Shown: positions 49,287 to 57,566, numbered from the stretch's first letter. The stretch: DNA of 64,000 nucleotides from Paenibacillus sp. LS1 (GCF_026013365.1 NZ_JAPDOE010000002.1:682001-746000); one strand, 5' to 3'. Notes: generated by a model from the sequence alone, not told the origin. Program-made: numbers and translations.

Positions 49287-50240
49287 CTACTCACCCTGTA
49301 ACTCCTTAATCGTCAACGCAATTCCCTCTTCAAAAGATGTTGCCACAACTGGGCCAATCTGTTCCTCATATTTCCGTCTACTTAAGATCAGGGGTTCCTC
49401 GGTCAGATATAACATCTCTACAATTTCTTTCATAACGGGTACACCCAGTCCAATCAGCGACAATCCCACTTTTCCTAACGCCATCACAGGTTTTCTTCTC
49501 CCCGCAGCCTTCTGTGCCATACGCACAATCTCATGACCCGAAATGATCCCCGATCCAGGAATGTTCCAGTTCTGTCCATACGTCGTCTCCCTGCTTGCCA
49601 GCTCCACCACCATAACCGCAGCATCCGGTAAATAGATGTACTCTCTGGGAACCTTCATATTTCCGATAAAAAAAGCCATCTTGCCTTTCGCTATCGCTTC
49701 AAGCGTTGAACCCAGATATGAAGCCTGATTAGCCGATGGGCCATAATAGTCCGGTAAACGAACGATCATCACCTGAGCTTTGCTCCATCTCTTGCTGAAT
49801 AACATTTGCTCATAGGCAAGTCGTGTCTTGCCTTTTCGGGTATGTGGCTGCTTCGGATGTTCTTCCGTTACCTCGCTCATTTGTCTTCTACCATAAGGGT
49901 AGATTCCGTCTATTACAACCACGTTCAGACCCAGGTGTTCTGCCGCCACCATCACGGATTCGCCCAGCGGAATCAGCCTGCTCTCCATCTCGTTATACGG
50001 GACGTTTGCACAATGAAATATAACATCCGTTTCCTGGGAAGCAGCGATAATGTCATCCGACCGAAATGCATCTCCCACTGCGATTTGCAGGTGATTTGGA
50101 GATCCCAACTTTACCGCAAGTTGCTCCAGTTTTTGACTGGAGCGCCCAAATGCAATTGTAGGAATCCCTCGTTTAATCAATTCCTCCATAATTGCCGCAC
50201 CCGTTCCACCTGTGGCTCCAATCACAATAGCTCTTTTCAT
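49287..50240 (-). CDS. NAD-dependent epimerase/dehydratase-family protein
   Basis: A 317-residue extended-SDR protein: MKRAIVIGATGGTGAAIMEELIKRG with the nucleotide loop, VIFHCANVPYNEMESR, a DGIYPYGRRQM strand with the Tyr of an imperfect active site, and YYGPSANQASYLGSTLEAI. It resembles NmrA-like and epimerase-like enzymes; the classical YxxxK is not clear, so it may bind rather than transform a nucleotide sugar. ATG 50240 with AGAGGT about nine bases upstream. It lies between the collagen gene and tetR, with motif sites at 50267-50285 and 50311-50330 in its promoter, so it is likely controlled by that TetR. Confidence 0.8.
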   Translation of the reverse strand: MKRAIVIGATGGTGAAIMEELIKRGIPTIAFGRSSQKLEQLAVKLGSPNHLQIAVGDAFRSDDIIAASQETDVIFHCANVPYNEMESRLIPLGESVMVAAEHLGLNVVVIDGIYPYGRRQMSEVTEEHPKQPHTRKGKTRLAYEQMLFSKRWSKAQVMIVRLPDYYGPSANQASYLGSTLEAIAKGKMAFFIGNMKVPREYIYLPDAAVMVVELASRETTYGQNWNIPGSGIISGHEIVRMAQKAAGRRKPVMALGKVGLSLIGLGVPVMKEIVEMLYLTEEPLILSRRKYEEQIGPVVATSFEEGIALTIKELQGE

Positions 50241-50266
50241 CTTGTACCGACCTCTTTCATCCATTT

Positions 50267-50285
50267 AATTATTGATCAATTACTT
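50267..50285. promoter_or_regulatory. TTGATCAAT operator candidate of the epimerase gene
   Basis: AATTATTGATCAATTACTT, palindromic around TTGATCAA, 27-45 bp before the epimerase start. Suits steric repression by a TetR dimer. Confidence 0.55.
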
Positions 50286-50310
50286 ACCTGAAAATAATAT
50301 AAAACATAAT

Positions 50311-50330
50311 TAGTGATTGATCAATAACTA
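50311..50330. promoter_or_regulatory. TTGATCAAT operator candidate, second copy
   Basis: TAGTGATTGATCAATAACTA, imperfect palindrome around ATTGATCAAT, in the gap between tetR stop and the epimerase gene. Confidence 0.55.
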
Positions 50331-50335
50331 AAATA

Positions 50336-50357
50336 CAAAAAGGGACTTTAACTCCCT
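50336..50357 (-). terminator. Small terminator of the tetR gene
   Basis: AGGGA / TCCCT stem with a 7-nt loop followed on the minus strand by TTTTTG. Confidence 0.55.
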
Positions 50358-50359
50358 CT

Positions 50360-50881
50360 CTAACGATCCTTCAGCTCCGGCATATCCAATGCAGTAGATA
50401 AATTACACAACATCCCAATCGCTAAGAAAATCATGGTTCTTTTCAGCGGTTCAGCAATTCCTGCAACGGTGAAAGCTTCAAGTACCATGCCTCGTACATC
50501 ACTAATGCCTTTTTGCATGGCCTGACGAATGACTTCTTCCCGAATCGTTTGCGCCTGCATCTGAAGCAAAATTTCGCTCTTGTGAGATTCGAGAATCTTA
50601 TCGTAGGCTTCAATTAGATCATTCTCCAACTGATCTGGCGTCGCCGTCTCCACCACAATTCGAAAAGAATCTATCACCCGAGTCCACGAGACCTCAATTG
50701 CAGTTAATAATAAAGCTTCTTTGGTTTTGAAAAAACGAAAGATATACGGCTGTGAAATCTGTGCCCGTTCAGCCACTTGGGCTGTAGTCGCACGATAATA
50801 GCCAATTTCCGCGAAGACATCAATTGCTGCAGAGATAATATCATTTCGCCGGTTAACCGACGCTGCTGTATCTTTAGCCAT
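50360..50881 (-). CDS. TetR/AcrR family regulator
   Basis: A 173-residue regulator. N-terminal HTH: RRNDIISAAIDVFAEIGYYRATTAQVAERAQISQPYIFRFFKTKEALLL split over about 11-58. The C-terminal helical ligand domain is typical (ENDLIEAYDKILESHKSEILLQMQAQTIREEVI). Relatives such as FadR/YsiA repress transport or lipid genes. Two ATGs are close together; 50881 is better spaced from GGAAGGGG. A TTGATCAAT-type site at 50904-50923 sits directly in front of it and two more in front of the epimerase gene, so autoregulation and control of the neighbour are likely. Confidence 0.9.
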   Translation of the reverse strand: MAKDTAASVNRRNDIISAAIDVFAEIGYYRATTAQVAERAQISQPYIFRFFKTKEALLLTAIEVSWTRVIDSFRIVVETATPDQLENDLIEAYDKILESHKSEILLQMQAQTIREEVIRQAMQKGISDVRGMVLEAFTVAGIAEPLKRTMIFLAIGMLCNLSTALDMPELKDR

Positions 50882-50903
50882 CATTTTCCCCTTCCAACGC
50901 ACA

Positions 50904-50923
50904 GTTATGAATTGATCAATAAC
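50904..50923. promoter_or_regulatory. TTGATCAAT operator candidate of tetR
   Basis: GTTATGAATTGATCAATAAC, outer GTTAT/ATAAC arms and inner TTGATCAA. It lies 23-42 bp before the tetR start, suited to autorepression. Confidence 0.6.
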
Positions 50924-51013
50924 CTGAAGTATATATGATTCATGTAATCAGCGCAAAACGCAACAAATTGAAACCAATACGCATCACTTAACCTTAGATA
51001 AGGAGCAGACATC

Positions 51014-51508
51014 ATGAAATCCCTAGACAACACCTACTATATCGCACTGAGTTTCCATATCCCCAAGCCAAAGCTTAAAGCATATCATGAATACCTCAAC
51101 ACACATGTGATTCCGGTTTATATGCGAAATATGAATGAGTCCATCACAACATACAACATATACACTCACAAATTAACGACAGAAAAACACGGTGAATTTC
51201 CCTTATGGAACATGTTACACGTTATACAACTTCAAAATCATGATTTGGCTGCACCTCTCATGAGCGAACTGAACCAGACCCAGCCGTTTCCTGGTGCCAT
51301 CATCGTTCGTCAGGAATTGCTCGTCAGTACACCAGGCAGTAACTTTCCCGTCCAAAACCAACAAACCCGCAGACGCTGGCTCAAGCCGCTGCAGGTTGTG
51401 GAACATGTCGATGTTCAGCAGGATTCATTGGAAGAATTCCGCAATATCATGATCCACGGGAATGGACCAGCCATGAATTTCATTTTGAGTGAACGGAAAT
51501 GGCGTTAG
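51014..51508 (+). CDS. Unknown protein, probably frameshifted near its C-terminus
   Basis: Opens as a 164-residue product (MKSLDNTYYIALSFHIPKPK...) with AAGGAG eight bases before ATG 51014. Two halves look like ferredoxin-type alpha/beta units (YYIALSFHIPKPKLKAYHEYL; KPLQVVEHVDVQQDSLEEFRNIM), suggesting a Dabb or EthD-like dimeric barrel. The stop at 51506 comes abruptly after SERKWR. In another frame, coding-like sequence continues to 51581 (FEENMDRLKQIRTMRYKSV...), suggesting that one base was lost or gained near 51490-51505. I do not recognise the family. The extended end overlaps the convergent gene by 12 bases. Confidence 0.6.
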   Translation: MKSLDNTYYIALSFHIPKPKLKAYHEYLNTHVIPVYMRNMNESITTYNIYTHKLTTEKHGEFPLWNMLHVIQLQNHDLAAPLMSELNQTQPFPGAIIVRQELLVSTPGSNFPVQNQQTRRRWLKPLQVVEHVDVQQDSLEEFRNIMIHGNGPAMNFILSERKWR

Positions 51509-51569
51509 TTTCGAAGAGAACATGGATCGTCTGAAACAGATTCGTACGATGCGCTACAAAAGTGTCATT

Positions 51570-52382
51570 TCACTGCTGTAGAAGATTACGCAATCGGGAT
51601 TCCGAATCCAGCTTCGGACAACTATTGCAATAACCATGTGCGTGCCCGCCGTCTCCAACCTGATAAGCCAAACAACAATATCGCCGTATCAAGAGCGGCG
51701 TTCCTTGCCACTCAGGGTGATCAAAGCGATGCAGCTTCATGGCAAACGTAAATGCATTTTTATTTTCTTCGTCAAGCCATATGCTTTGATCTTCCTGGAT
51801 CTGTGCAAGCCGTTGATCCGTCTTACATATTTTCCGATCGTTGACCATACGTACATACAATTGTTGCACATTATGTGCAACCAAAGACCACATGACGTTA
51901 TAACTCGCCCCTGTACCGTCAGCTACCGCTCGCAAGACAGGTTCCAGATGTAGCAGCATTTTCTTCTTGAGCAAGGTACTCTCTGACCTGCGCTGAACAG
52001 ATTTTTCACCCTCCAGAGAGATTTTCTCCAGCCGGGTCTCATATCGCATGCCACCTGCTCCATTCAATTCAAACCGCACATCATCGTCTGCAATGCTAAG
52101 TGGAATGTCGTATAGACTGAATGCGGAGATCACAGACATAACGAATACCGAATAACGCTTGGCAAAAAGTGTACCGACGGCCACACTCCCTTTGCCGCCA
52201 AGCCGGAGCCCTTGCTGTATCGCCTGTTCACGTAATATCGAGTTTCGTTTCTCTTCATCCAGCAGATCCTTCACATGGAAAGGATACTTGAAATCATGAC
52301 CGTTCGCTCGGATCGTCGTCACGAAAAAATGCTGTAATGTTCCCGACATCTCTGAATGGTTATGCCCTGGATAACGTCCCAT
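51570..52382 (-). CDS. FhuF-like ferric siderophore reductase
   Basis: A 270-residue protein with a FhuF-type C-terminal [2Fe-2S] site: Cys236-Cys237 in RRYCCLAYQV and Cys252, Cys255 in HGYCNSCPKL. FhuF proteins reduce iron from ferric siderophores in the cytosol. The N-terminal region (about 1-220) includes QGLRLGGKGSVAVGTLFAKRYSVFVMSVISAFSLYDIPLS as found in the IucA/IucC C-terminal-like family. The ATG abuts the TAG stop of the upstream lipoprotein gene (TAGATG), so translation is coupled. Its neighbours and the Fur box at 53389-53407 support a siderophore role. Confidence 0.85.
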   Translation of the reverse strand: MGRYPGHNHSEMSGTLQHFFVTTIRANGHDFKYPFHVKDLLDEEKRNSILREQAIQQGLRLGGKGSVAVGTLFAKRYSVFVMSVISAFSLYDIPLSIADDDVRFELNGAGGMRYETRLEKISLEGEKSVQRRSESTLLKKKMLLHLEPVLRAVADGTGASYNVMWSLVAHNVQQLYVRMVNDRKICKTDQRLAQIQEDQSIWLDEENKNAFTFAMKLHRFDHPEWQGTPLLIRRYCCLAYQVGDGGHAHGYCNSCPKLDSESRLRNLLQQ

Positions 52383-53363
52383 CTATTGAATCATATCTTC
52401 AATTTCATTAATAATTTCGCTGCGACCGATTGCTCCCCAGCCTTTAAACAACCAGAAAGAGTCTGTCGTATAGACCTGATCTTCACCAACAGCCGGTACT
52501 GCCTTCCAGAGCGAGCTTGCGTTGATGTTGTTCAAATACTCCTCGGCATTCGGATCAATCTCAAGAACGACGAAATTGGCATCAATATCCGCGATTTTTT
52601 CCATGGACAGGTCCTCGCGTTGTTCGGCTGGCGTCACAGCAGTGGGTACAAACCCAAGATCATGATACAATAATGTGTTAGTTGGATGTCCTTTTGCTGC
52701 ATATATTTGCAAGGTCTTCTCTCTTACACGCAGATAAGCCAGCTTTTTCTGATCCAGTTGTGCGATCTTCGCCTTTAATTGCTCCGCCTGTTGCTCTACC
52801 TCTGCAATCTTTTCTTTCGCTAAATCAACCTTATTGTACATTCCAGCAATGGTCAACAAATCCTGAGTCCAATACGTTGTGTCATCTTCATAATCCAGCC
52901 ATTCGTTACCAAGTACAATCGTCGGAGCGATTTTCTCCAACTGCTCATATGTACTCTCCGCAGTTCGACTCTCAATAACGATAACATCTGGATCGATCTG
53001 CAGGATAGCCTCCAGGTTAGGACTATCTGCGGAGCCCACCGTTGGAACACCGACAAGCTGATCTGCAAGATAAGGTAGGTAATCTCCTCCATAACGAACT
53101 TCTACATTAACGCCTGCTGGTTTTTCACCAATCGTTAGCATGTGATCGATGTAATCGGCGGATAATACAACCATGCGTTCTATCTTTTGTGGTACAACCG
53201 CTGTTCCGTTAAGATGCTCGATCGTTTGTGTACCGCTCTCTTCCACAGGCGTATCCTGTTGCTGAGGCGTTTCTTCCGCTACTTCCGAAGCCTTGCCACA
53301 TGCCGCAAGAATAAGCACAAGCAGGGTCAATAATAATATAGATGCTACTCTCTGTCTTACCAT
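52383..53363 (-). CDS. Iron-siderophore-binding lipoprotein
   Basis: Solute-binding protein of a FecB/FhuD-type ABC importer, 326 residues. Signal peptide and lipobox ILAAC put the acylated Cys at 22. The Fer4-BP/TroA-like fold follows: PQKIERMVVLSADYIDHMLTIG, LEAILQIDPDVIVIES and NNINASSLWKAVPAVGEDQVYTTDSFW. A Fur box lies 26-44 bp upstream, and the FhuF-like gene is translationally coupled behind it. No permease or ATPase gene is near, so it must use one encoded elsewhere. ATG 53363 with AGAGGGG about 11 bases upstream. Confidence 0.92.
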   Translation of the reverse strand: MVRQRVASILLLTLLVLILAACGKASEVAEETPQQQDTPVEESGTQTIEHLNGTAVVPQKIERMVVLSADYIDHMLTIGEKPAGVNVEVRYGGDYLPYLADQLVGVPTVGSADSPNLEAILQIDPDVIVIESRTAESTYEQLEKIAPTIVLGNEWLDYEDDTTYWTQDLLTIAGMYNKVDLAKEKIAEVEQQAEQLKAKIAQLDQKKLAYLRVREKTLQIYAAKGHPTNTLLYHDLGFVPTAVTPAEQREDLSMEKIADIDANFVVLEIDPNAEEYLNNINASSLWKAVPAVGEDQVYTTDSFWLFKGWGAIGRSEIINEIEDMIQ

Positions 53364-53388
53364 TTGTAGTAAATCCCCTCTACTATTT

Positions 53389-53407
53389 AATAATAATAAT
53401 CATTATC
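53389..53407. promoter_or_regulatory. Fur box of the lipoprotein/FhuF operon
   Basis: AATAATAATAATCATTATC matches the 19-bp Fur consensus GATAATGATAATCATTATC at 17 of 19 positions; it lies between the Btr-like gene and the lipoprotein gene. Confidence 0.82.
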
Positions 53408-53471
53408 ATTATAGTAGGGAAAAGCGAACAAGCATGCCATGGATTATTCCACGCTCTTCACTTGCACAATA

Positions 53472-55073
53472 TCACCGCACGGTAACACCGAGTTGCTCTG
53501 CGACATATCGCATGGCCCACATGCGTCCAGTTGGACCTAACGTTTTGAAGAAAATATCTCCTGCATTATAGATACGGCCTTCTTGAACAGCTTTTAATGC
53601 CAACCATGCACTGGATTGCTGCAATTGGCGTAGTTGAGCGTGCGCCTCTTCCGTGGGATCGACCATTACAAATATATGATCCGCATCGTATAACTGAAAA
53701 TTGCCAACTTTCGTCTCCACAGCCCACTTTTTTTCCGGAAAATAACGTGGCAAATGAAACCCCAGATCATCGTATAACAGAGCCCCTGTCTGGTTATTCA
53801 ATCCATACATTCGGTAGAAATGAGAAGTCACCCTGATGAACATGGCACTCTGCTTCCCCCACCTCGATTGAATACGTCCTCGAAGAACAAGGCTTAGATC
53901 AGCATGTTGATCAATCCACTGTTCAGCCTGTTCAGTGCGGCCCATAATGTCCGCCATATACAGAAGTCTCTCGCCAAAATGGTTGGTGTGCTCCAGCATA
54001 GCCGTAGGTGCGATCTGATGCAGGAATTCATTCGGCTCCAGACGATCACTTGTAATGATCAGGTCTGGTTGGACTCGTCTCAACCCGTCATAGTTCTGAT
54101 TGAAACTATCCAAGATAAGTCCCTGATGACTGTGCGCCTGAAGCGCAGGAACAGCAACGTGTCGAGCCACTCTCTGACCATAGGATAATGCGGACACTGG
54201 CGTCATACCAAGTGTTATCACATAATCGTCCAATCCATAATACAAGGTGGCAATGCGACTCACTTTATTTTTCATATACAACGTCGGGGCGACACCTTCG
54301 TTCTTCTTAAAGACTCTGCTAAAATAGTGCTCGTCCCGATAGCCTACTTGCTCTGCAATTTCCTTGATTTTATCTGAAGAAAATAACAGCTGCTTGGCCT
54401 TCGCCATACGTTGTTTCAGAATATATTCGATCGGGGTCATGTTTAATTGCCGTTTAAACGTTCTTATAAAATGATTCACACTAAGCCCTGCCATACGGGC
54501 CATCTGATCGACTCGAATGTCTTTCATATACTGATGCGTCATGTATTCAAGTGCCCGATCCATACCTGCTACAGGTGGGGTTTCTTCTTTCACGTCAATC
54601 ATCAACTGAATCAACAACTGATGTAAAAGATGTTTTCTGCGCGTCTTTTCCAGACTCGTAAAAGCGTGTTTTCCACCCACCAGGGCATCCATCATCTCCC
54701 GAATATCACGTGCATTAGAAGGAACATGAAGCTTACCCGTAACAGGGAAATCGACCACCTCGGTATGCCAAGCATTCCGACTCCGGGTAAGTGCCACGCA
54801 GGAAAATAAAATGATCTGATATCGGACAGGTGCTTCCATATCCGTCTGAAACTCCACATGCATTCCTGGCTTCAACAAAAACCACTCGTCTTGAGACACC
54901 GTATGCACAACGTTATCCATAGACAAAGATCCCTTGCCAGCGATAATTCTGCAAATGGCGAACCTCTTCCAGATCCTGCGCTGTACAGCCCCCGGATTGC
55001 TCGAGTAATGGTAGACGTGGACAGCAGTGAAATAAAGTTGCTCCAGTCGTTTTATGCAATCATTTTCTTCCAT
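53472..55073 (-). CDS. Btr-like AraC regulator fused to a siderophore-binding domain
   Basis: A 533-residue one-component regulator. Order: AraC cupin-like N-terminus (about 1-150), double HTH (about 165-265; LSVNHFIRTFKRQLNMTPIEYILKQRM, IAEQVGYRDEHYFSRVFKKNEGVAPTLY), then a FecB-type binding domain (about 270-530; LGMTPVSALSYG, DLIITSDRL, HIFVMVDPT). No signal peptide, so the binding domain is cytosolic. In Bacillus Btr (YbbB) this domain binds bacillibactin and activates feuABC. Here it should sense a siderophore and activate the adjacent lipoprotein/FhuF operon. AGGGA lies before ATG 55073. Confidence 0.92.
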   Translation of the reverse strand: MEENDCIKRLEQLYFTAVHVYHYSSNPGAVQRRIWKRFAICRIIAGKGSLSMDNVVHTVSQDEWFLLKPGMHVEFQTDMEAPVRYQIILFSCVALTRSRNAWHTEVVDFPVTGKLHVPSNARDIREMMDALVGGKHAFTSLEKTRRKHLLHQLLIQLMIDVKEETPPVAGMDRALEYMTHQYMKDIRVDQMARMAGLSVNHFIRTFKRQLNMTPIEYILKQRMAKAKQLLFSSDKIKEIAEQVGYRDEHYFSRVFKKNEGVAPTLYMKNKVSRIATLYYGLDDYVITLGMTPVSALSYGQRVARHVAVPALQAHSHQGLILDSFNQNYDGLRRVQPDLIITSDRLEPNEFLHQIAPTAMLEHTNHFGERLLYMADIMGRTEQAEQWIDQHADLSLVLRGRIQSRWGKQSAMFIRVTSHFYRMYGLNNQTGALLYDDLGFHLPRYFPEKKWAVETKVGNFQLYDADHIFVMVDPTEEAHAQLRQLQQSSAWLALKAVQEGRIYNAGDIFFKTLGPTGRMWAMRYVAEQLGVTVR

Positions 55074-55124
55074 GCTGACGTCCCTTCCCTATTTGGATCC
55101 GGTTCTCTAAAAATTGATTAAACT

Positions 55125-56165
55125 CTATTTTTTACCTTCCAATAGTAAATTCTTTATAGCATCCAACTGCAACTCCAGGGAATACGGGTCTTCCATGACG
55201 AACTCATCTTCTGTGCCATCCAAGGAACCATAGGCATAGACTTGCCCTTTCTGCACAGCAGGCAGACGTTTCCACACCTCACTATTCAGGATCTCTTTGG
55301 CGTCTTCGCTGCCCGAACCGTATAAGAAGATATGATCCCCCATGTAATCAGGCAGCACTTCAAGGGAAATCGTCTCGAATCCTTCCTTCATATCGAGTGC
55401 TTGCTGGGTAGGAGGCAGTTTCAACATCTCATAGATGGTAGAACTACCGTAGTTCCCTCCTTCTGCACCAAGTACATACAACGCTTTGTATCCTATTTGT
55501 ATAATTGATACGGTCTCGCCTTCTTTAATTACTCCATCAATCTGTTTCTTAGTTTCTTCGATATTCTCTTCATACGTCGTGATCCATTGCTCTGCTTCCT
55601 TCTCTTTTCCAAAAACACCAGCAATTCGCCGCAGTTTATCCAGCGGACCGGAGGTTTTATCGCCTTCCCAATAAGGTAAAAAGACGGTCGTTGCAATCTT
55701 TTCGTAATCCTCAATATTTTTATCGATGGAACCGATGATGAGATCCGGTTCAAGTGACACTAACTTCTCCAAATTCATCGGGAACTCTCCTCCCAAATCC
55801 TCAATACCCGCTATGATATCAGCAGCAATGCCCGACTTCTCAATCCATCCTTCGTTCAGCATGAATGTTCGTACACCAACCGGTATAATGCCCAGTTTCA
55901 GCAGGTACCCCATATATTGATCCGAAGCAACACGCTGCGGATTGGCCGGGATCACCATATCTCCTCTCAATGTAGAGACCGTTCTCGTCTCTGATTGTGC
56001 AGTCGATTTTCCTGCCTCCGCTGCCTGGTTACCCGATTGTGCAGTAGTCGCATTGGTTTCTGTTTGTGCACCACTTGCAGACGGTGCCGGACTGGAACAG
56101 GCCGCGAGTAATAGCGTAAGACACAGCATCATGCTTAGTGCTGTCATTTTGAATTTTCCTTGCAT
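55125..56165 (-). CDS. Siderophore-binding lipoprotein from an internal start
   Basis: The downstream part of the 686-residue frame has the full equipment of a separate gene: perfect Fur palindrome (56191-56211), TATAAT on the minus strand (56211-56216), GGAGGGG (56174-56180) and, eight bases on, ATG 56165. The 346-residue product starts MQGKFKMTALSMM, has a lipobox LAAC with Cys23, and the Fer4-BP pattern (PANPQRVASDQYMGYLLKLGIIPVG, LEPDLIIGSID, HIFLYGSG). It is probably the main product of this region under iron starvation. Like the other binding protein it has no permease gene beside it. Confidence 0.85.
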   Translation of the reverse strand: MQGKFKMTALSMMLCLTLLLAACSSPAPSASGAQTETNATTAQSGNQAAEAGKSTAQSETRTVSTLRGDMVIPANPQRVASDQYMGYLLKLGIIPVGVRTFMLNEGWIEKSGIAADIIAGIEDLGGEFPMNLEKLVSLEPDLIIGSIDKNIEDYEKIATTVFLPYWEGDKTSGPLDKLRRIAGVFGKEKEAEQWITTYEENIEETKKQIDGVIKEGETVSIIQIGYKALYVLGAEGGNYGSSTIYEMLKLPPTQQALDMKEGFETISLEVLPDYMGDHIFLYGSGSEDAKEILNSEVWKRLPAVQKGQVYAYGSLDGTEDEFVMEDPYSLELQLDAIKNLLLEGKK

Positions 56166-57185
56166 CAGTAATTCCCCTCCAACATTCTTTTGATATTGAT
56201 AATCAATATCATTATATAGAGAGGAATGAAGCGGATGAAGGGCATTTTCTTGCATCACACTGGGCAAATCTTGCTTATGGTTCAATGCCAATGCCTTTTT
56301 CGGCTTACTTAACCGTTGGCTTAGTCCTTTTTTGTAACGAATTGGGGAGAGTCCTTTGATTTTTTTGAAGCTGCGACTCAGTGAATGTGCATCCGGATAG
56401 CCTACCTGTTCAGCAATCTGTTGCAACGTAGCATTCGTATGGACCAGAAGATGTGCAGCTCTCTCCATTCGGATCTGTCCAAGATATTGGATGGGACTGA
56501 TGTTCAACTTTTGTTTGAACAATCTGGACAAGTGCCCCACACTGCATTCCAGTGCTTCTGCCATTACATCAAGAGCTATAGGTTCATGCAGATGAGCATT
56601 CATATATTCAATCGCCTGTGTGACCGTATCCGGTTTATATGGCTGAATGGATTGTCTATGTATGTCTTCCAACAAAAAATATACCCATTGATGAAATAAG
56701 GTTTTAGCATGTAACTTTGCGAGTTTCGTGGACTGTTCCCACTCCCGTTTCAATTCCTCCATACATTGATACATGTCCAGCGGACGGGTGGGTACAAGTG
56801 CATATTGGTCCTGGAACGGACGTTCATGGTCCATCAGATGCTGAATCTCCATACCACAGGGCAACGCCAGAATGGCTTTGTACAAAATCAAATAATACGC
56901 CACGCCCGAATCCGTCTCCATGTTTAAGTACGCGTGCTTGCCCCCATGAACAATGTGGAATCCATCCACGATATATCTGTGTTGATCTATTCGTATCCGT
57001 GCACTTCCGTCGATGATATATAGATAGGCACTCGCAGGCAGTTGATAATTCTTCAACTTCTCGCCAGGATGCAAAGCGTTTTGGCGCACATCCAGTATTT
57101 TGACAAAAACATGGTTCCACAGCCTGATGTGATCATTCAAATTCATAACCTTCGTACTTACCCTCCGATCCAGATGCACCTTCAT
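55125..57185 (-). CDS. AraC regulator reading in frame into a siderophore-binding lipoprotein (686 aa)
   Basis: One open frame with two gene-like parts. Residues 1-290 are an AraC protein: cupin-like N-terminus (HPGEKLKNYQLPASAYLYI) and double HTH (LDVMAEALECSVGHLSRLFKQKL, LQQIAEQVGYPDAHSLSRSFKKIKGLSPIRY). Residues 291-340 are a linker that spans a Fur box and a ribosome site. Residues 341-686 are a FecB-type binding protein with its own lipoprotein signal (LLLAAC, Cys363). No stop separates them. Either the AraC protein is read on into a membrane-anchored receptor, or this is two genes whose boundary has lost a stop. Start ambiguous: ATG 57185 abuts GAGAAGG, GTG 57179 and ATG 57146 are alternatives. 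Confidence 0.82.
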   Translation of the reverse strand: MKVHLDRRVSTKVMNLNDHIRLWNHVFVKILDVRQNALHPGEKLKNYQLPASAYLYIIDGSARIRIDQHRYIVDGFHIVHGGKHAYLNMETDSGVAYYLILYKAILALPCGMEIQHLMDHERPFQDQYALVPTRPLDMYQCMEELKREWEQSTKLAKLHAKTLFHQWVYFLLEDIHRQSIQPYKPDTVTQAIEYMNAHLHEPIALDVMAEALECSVGHLSRLFKQKLNISPIQYLGQIRMERAAHLLVHTNATLQQIAEQVGYPDAHSLSRSFKKIKGLSPIRYKKGLSQRLSKPKKALALNHKQDLPSVMQENALHPLHSSLYNDIDYQYQKNVGGELLMQGKFKMTALSMMLCLTLLLAACSSPAPSASGAQTETNATTAQSGNQAAEAGKSTAQSETRTVSTLRGDMVIPANPQRVASDQYMGYLLKLGIIPVGVRTFMLNEGWIEKSGIAADIIAGIEDLGGEFPMNLEKLVSLEPDLIIGSIDKNIEDYEKIATTVFLPYWEGDKTSGPLDKLRRIAGVFGKEKEAEQWITTYEENIEETKKQIDGVIKEGETVSIIQIGYKALYVLGAEGGNYGSSTIYEMLKLPPTQQALDMKEGFETISLEVLPDYMGDHIFLYGSGSEDAKEILNSEVWKRLPAVQKGQVYAYGSLDGTEDEFVMEDPYSLELQLDAIKNLLLEGKK
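56191..56216 (-). promoter_or_regulatory. Internal Fur box and -10 of the second lipoprotein gene
   Basis: TGATATTGATAATCAATATCA is a perfect 10-1-10 palindrome (17 of 19 to the Fur consensus). TATAAT (56211-56216, minus strand) overlaps its edge. No good -35 seen. It lies inside the continuous AraC reading frame. Confidence 0.82.
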
Positions 57186-57257
57186 GCCTTCTCAGCTGTT
57201 GTATGAACTACCTGTTACGTTCGCTCGTTATGTACATTTCCTTTTATTATAAATCAA

Positions 57258-57274
57258 TTGATAATAATTCTCAA
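57258..57274. promoter_or_regulatory. Fur box of the AraC/lipoprotein reading frame
   Basis: TTGATAATAATTCTCAA; the 7-1-7 core TGATAATNATTATCA fits at 13 of 14 fixed positions. 73-89 bp before the ATG at 57185. Confidence 0.7.
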
Positions 57275-57412
57275 TAACTTGTGCAATCGATATAAACTTA
57301 TGCAGATGGACATCCTATACAGACGACAATGCTTATGTACCGGGATAATACAGGTATAATCATCCTCTTCTTCTGAACCTGTTGCAAAATATTAAAAGGC
57401 ATGATATATTAA

Positions 57413-57469
57413 TTGAGCCATCAATGATTGAGGCATCAACTATTGATACATCAATGATCGAGAGCATCC
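57413..57469. repeat. Four near-palindromes at a 15-bp period upstream of marR
   Basis: TTGAGCCATCAA (57413), TTGAGGCATCAA (57428), TTGATACATCAA (57443, 5-2-5 perfect) and the degenerate TCGAGAGCATCC (57458), each 15 bp from the next. They probably form a MarR-dimer array about 100-150 bp before the marR start. Confidence 0.65.
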
Positions 57470-57566
57470 AAATAATCATTAGGCAATGGCATTGTATACT
57501 GCAACTTTAATTATTGGTTAACATACGCCGTTGTTCATGATTCAGATTCACCCGGGAGGTCTAGTC

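Larger units (their letters stand above)
57186..57566. other. 381-nt divergent regulatory region
   Basis: No gene. It contains the Fur box at 57258-57274 towards the AraC gene, four tandem MarR-like sites (57413-57469) towards marR, and a TATACT near 57497 that may be the marR -10. Confidence 0.6.
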
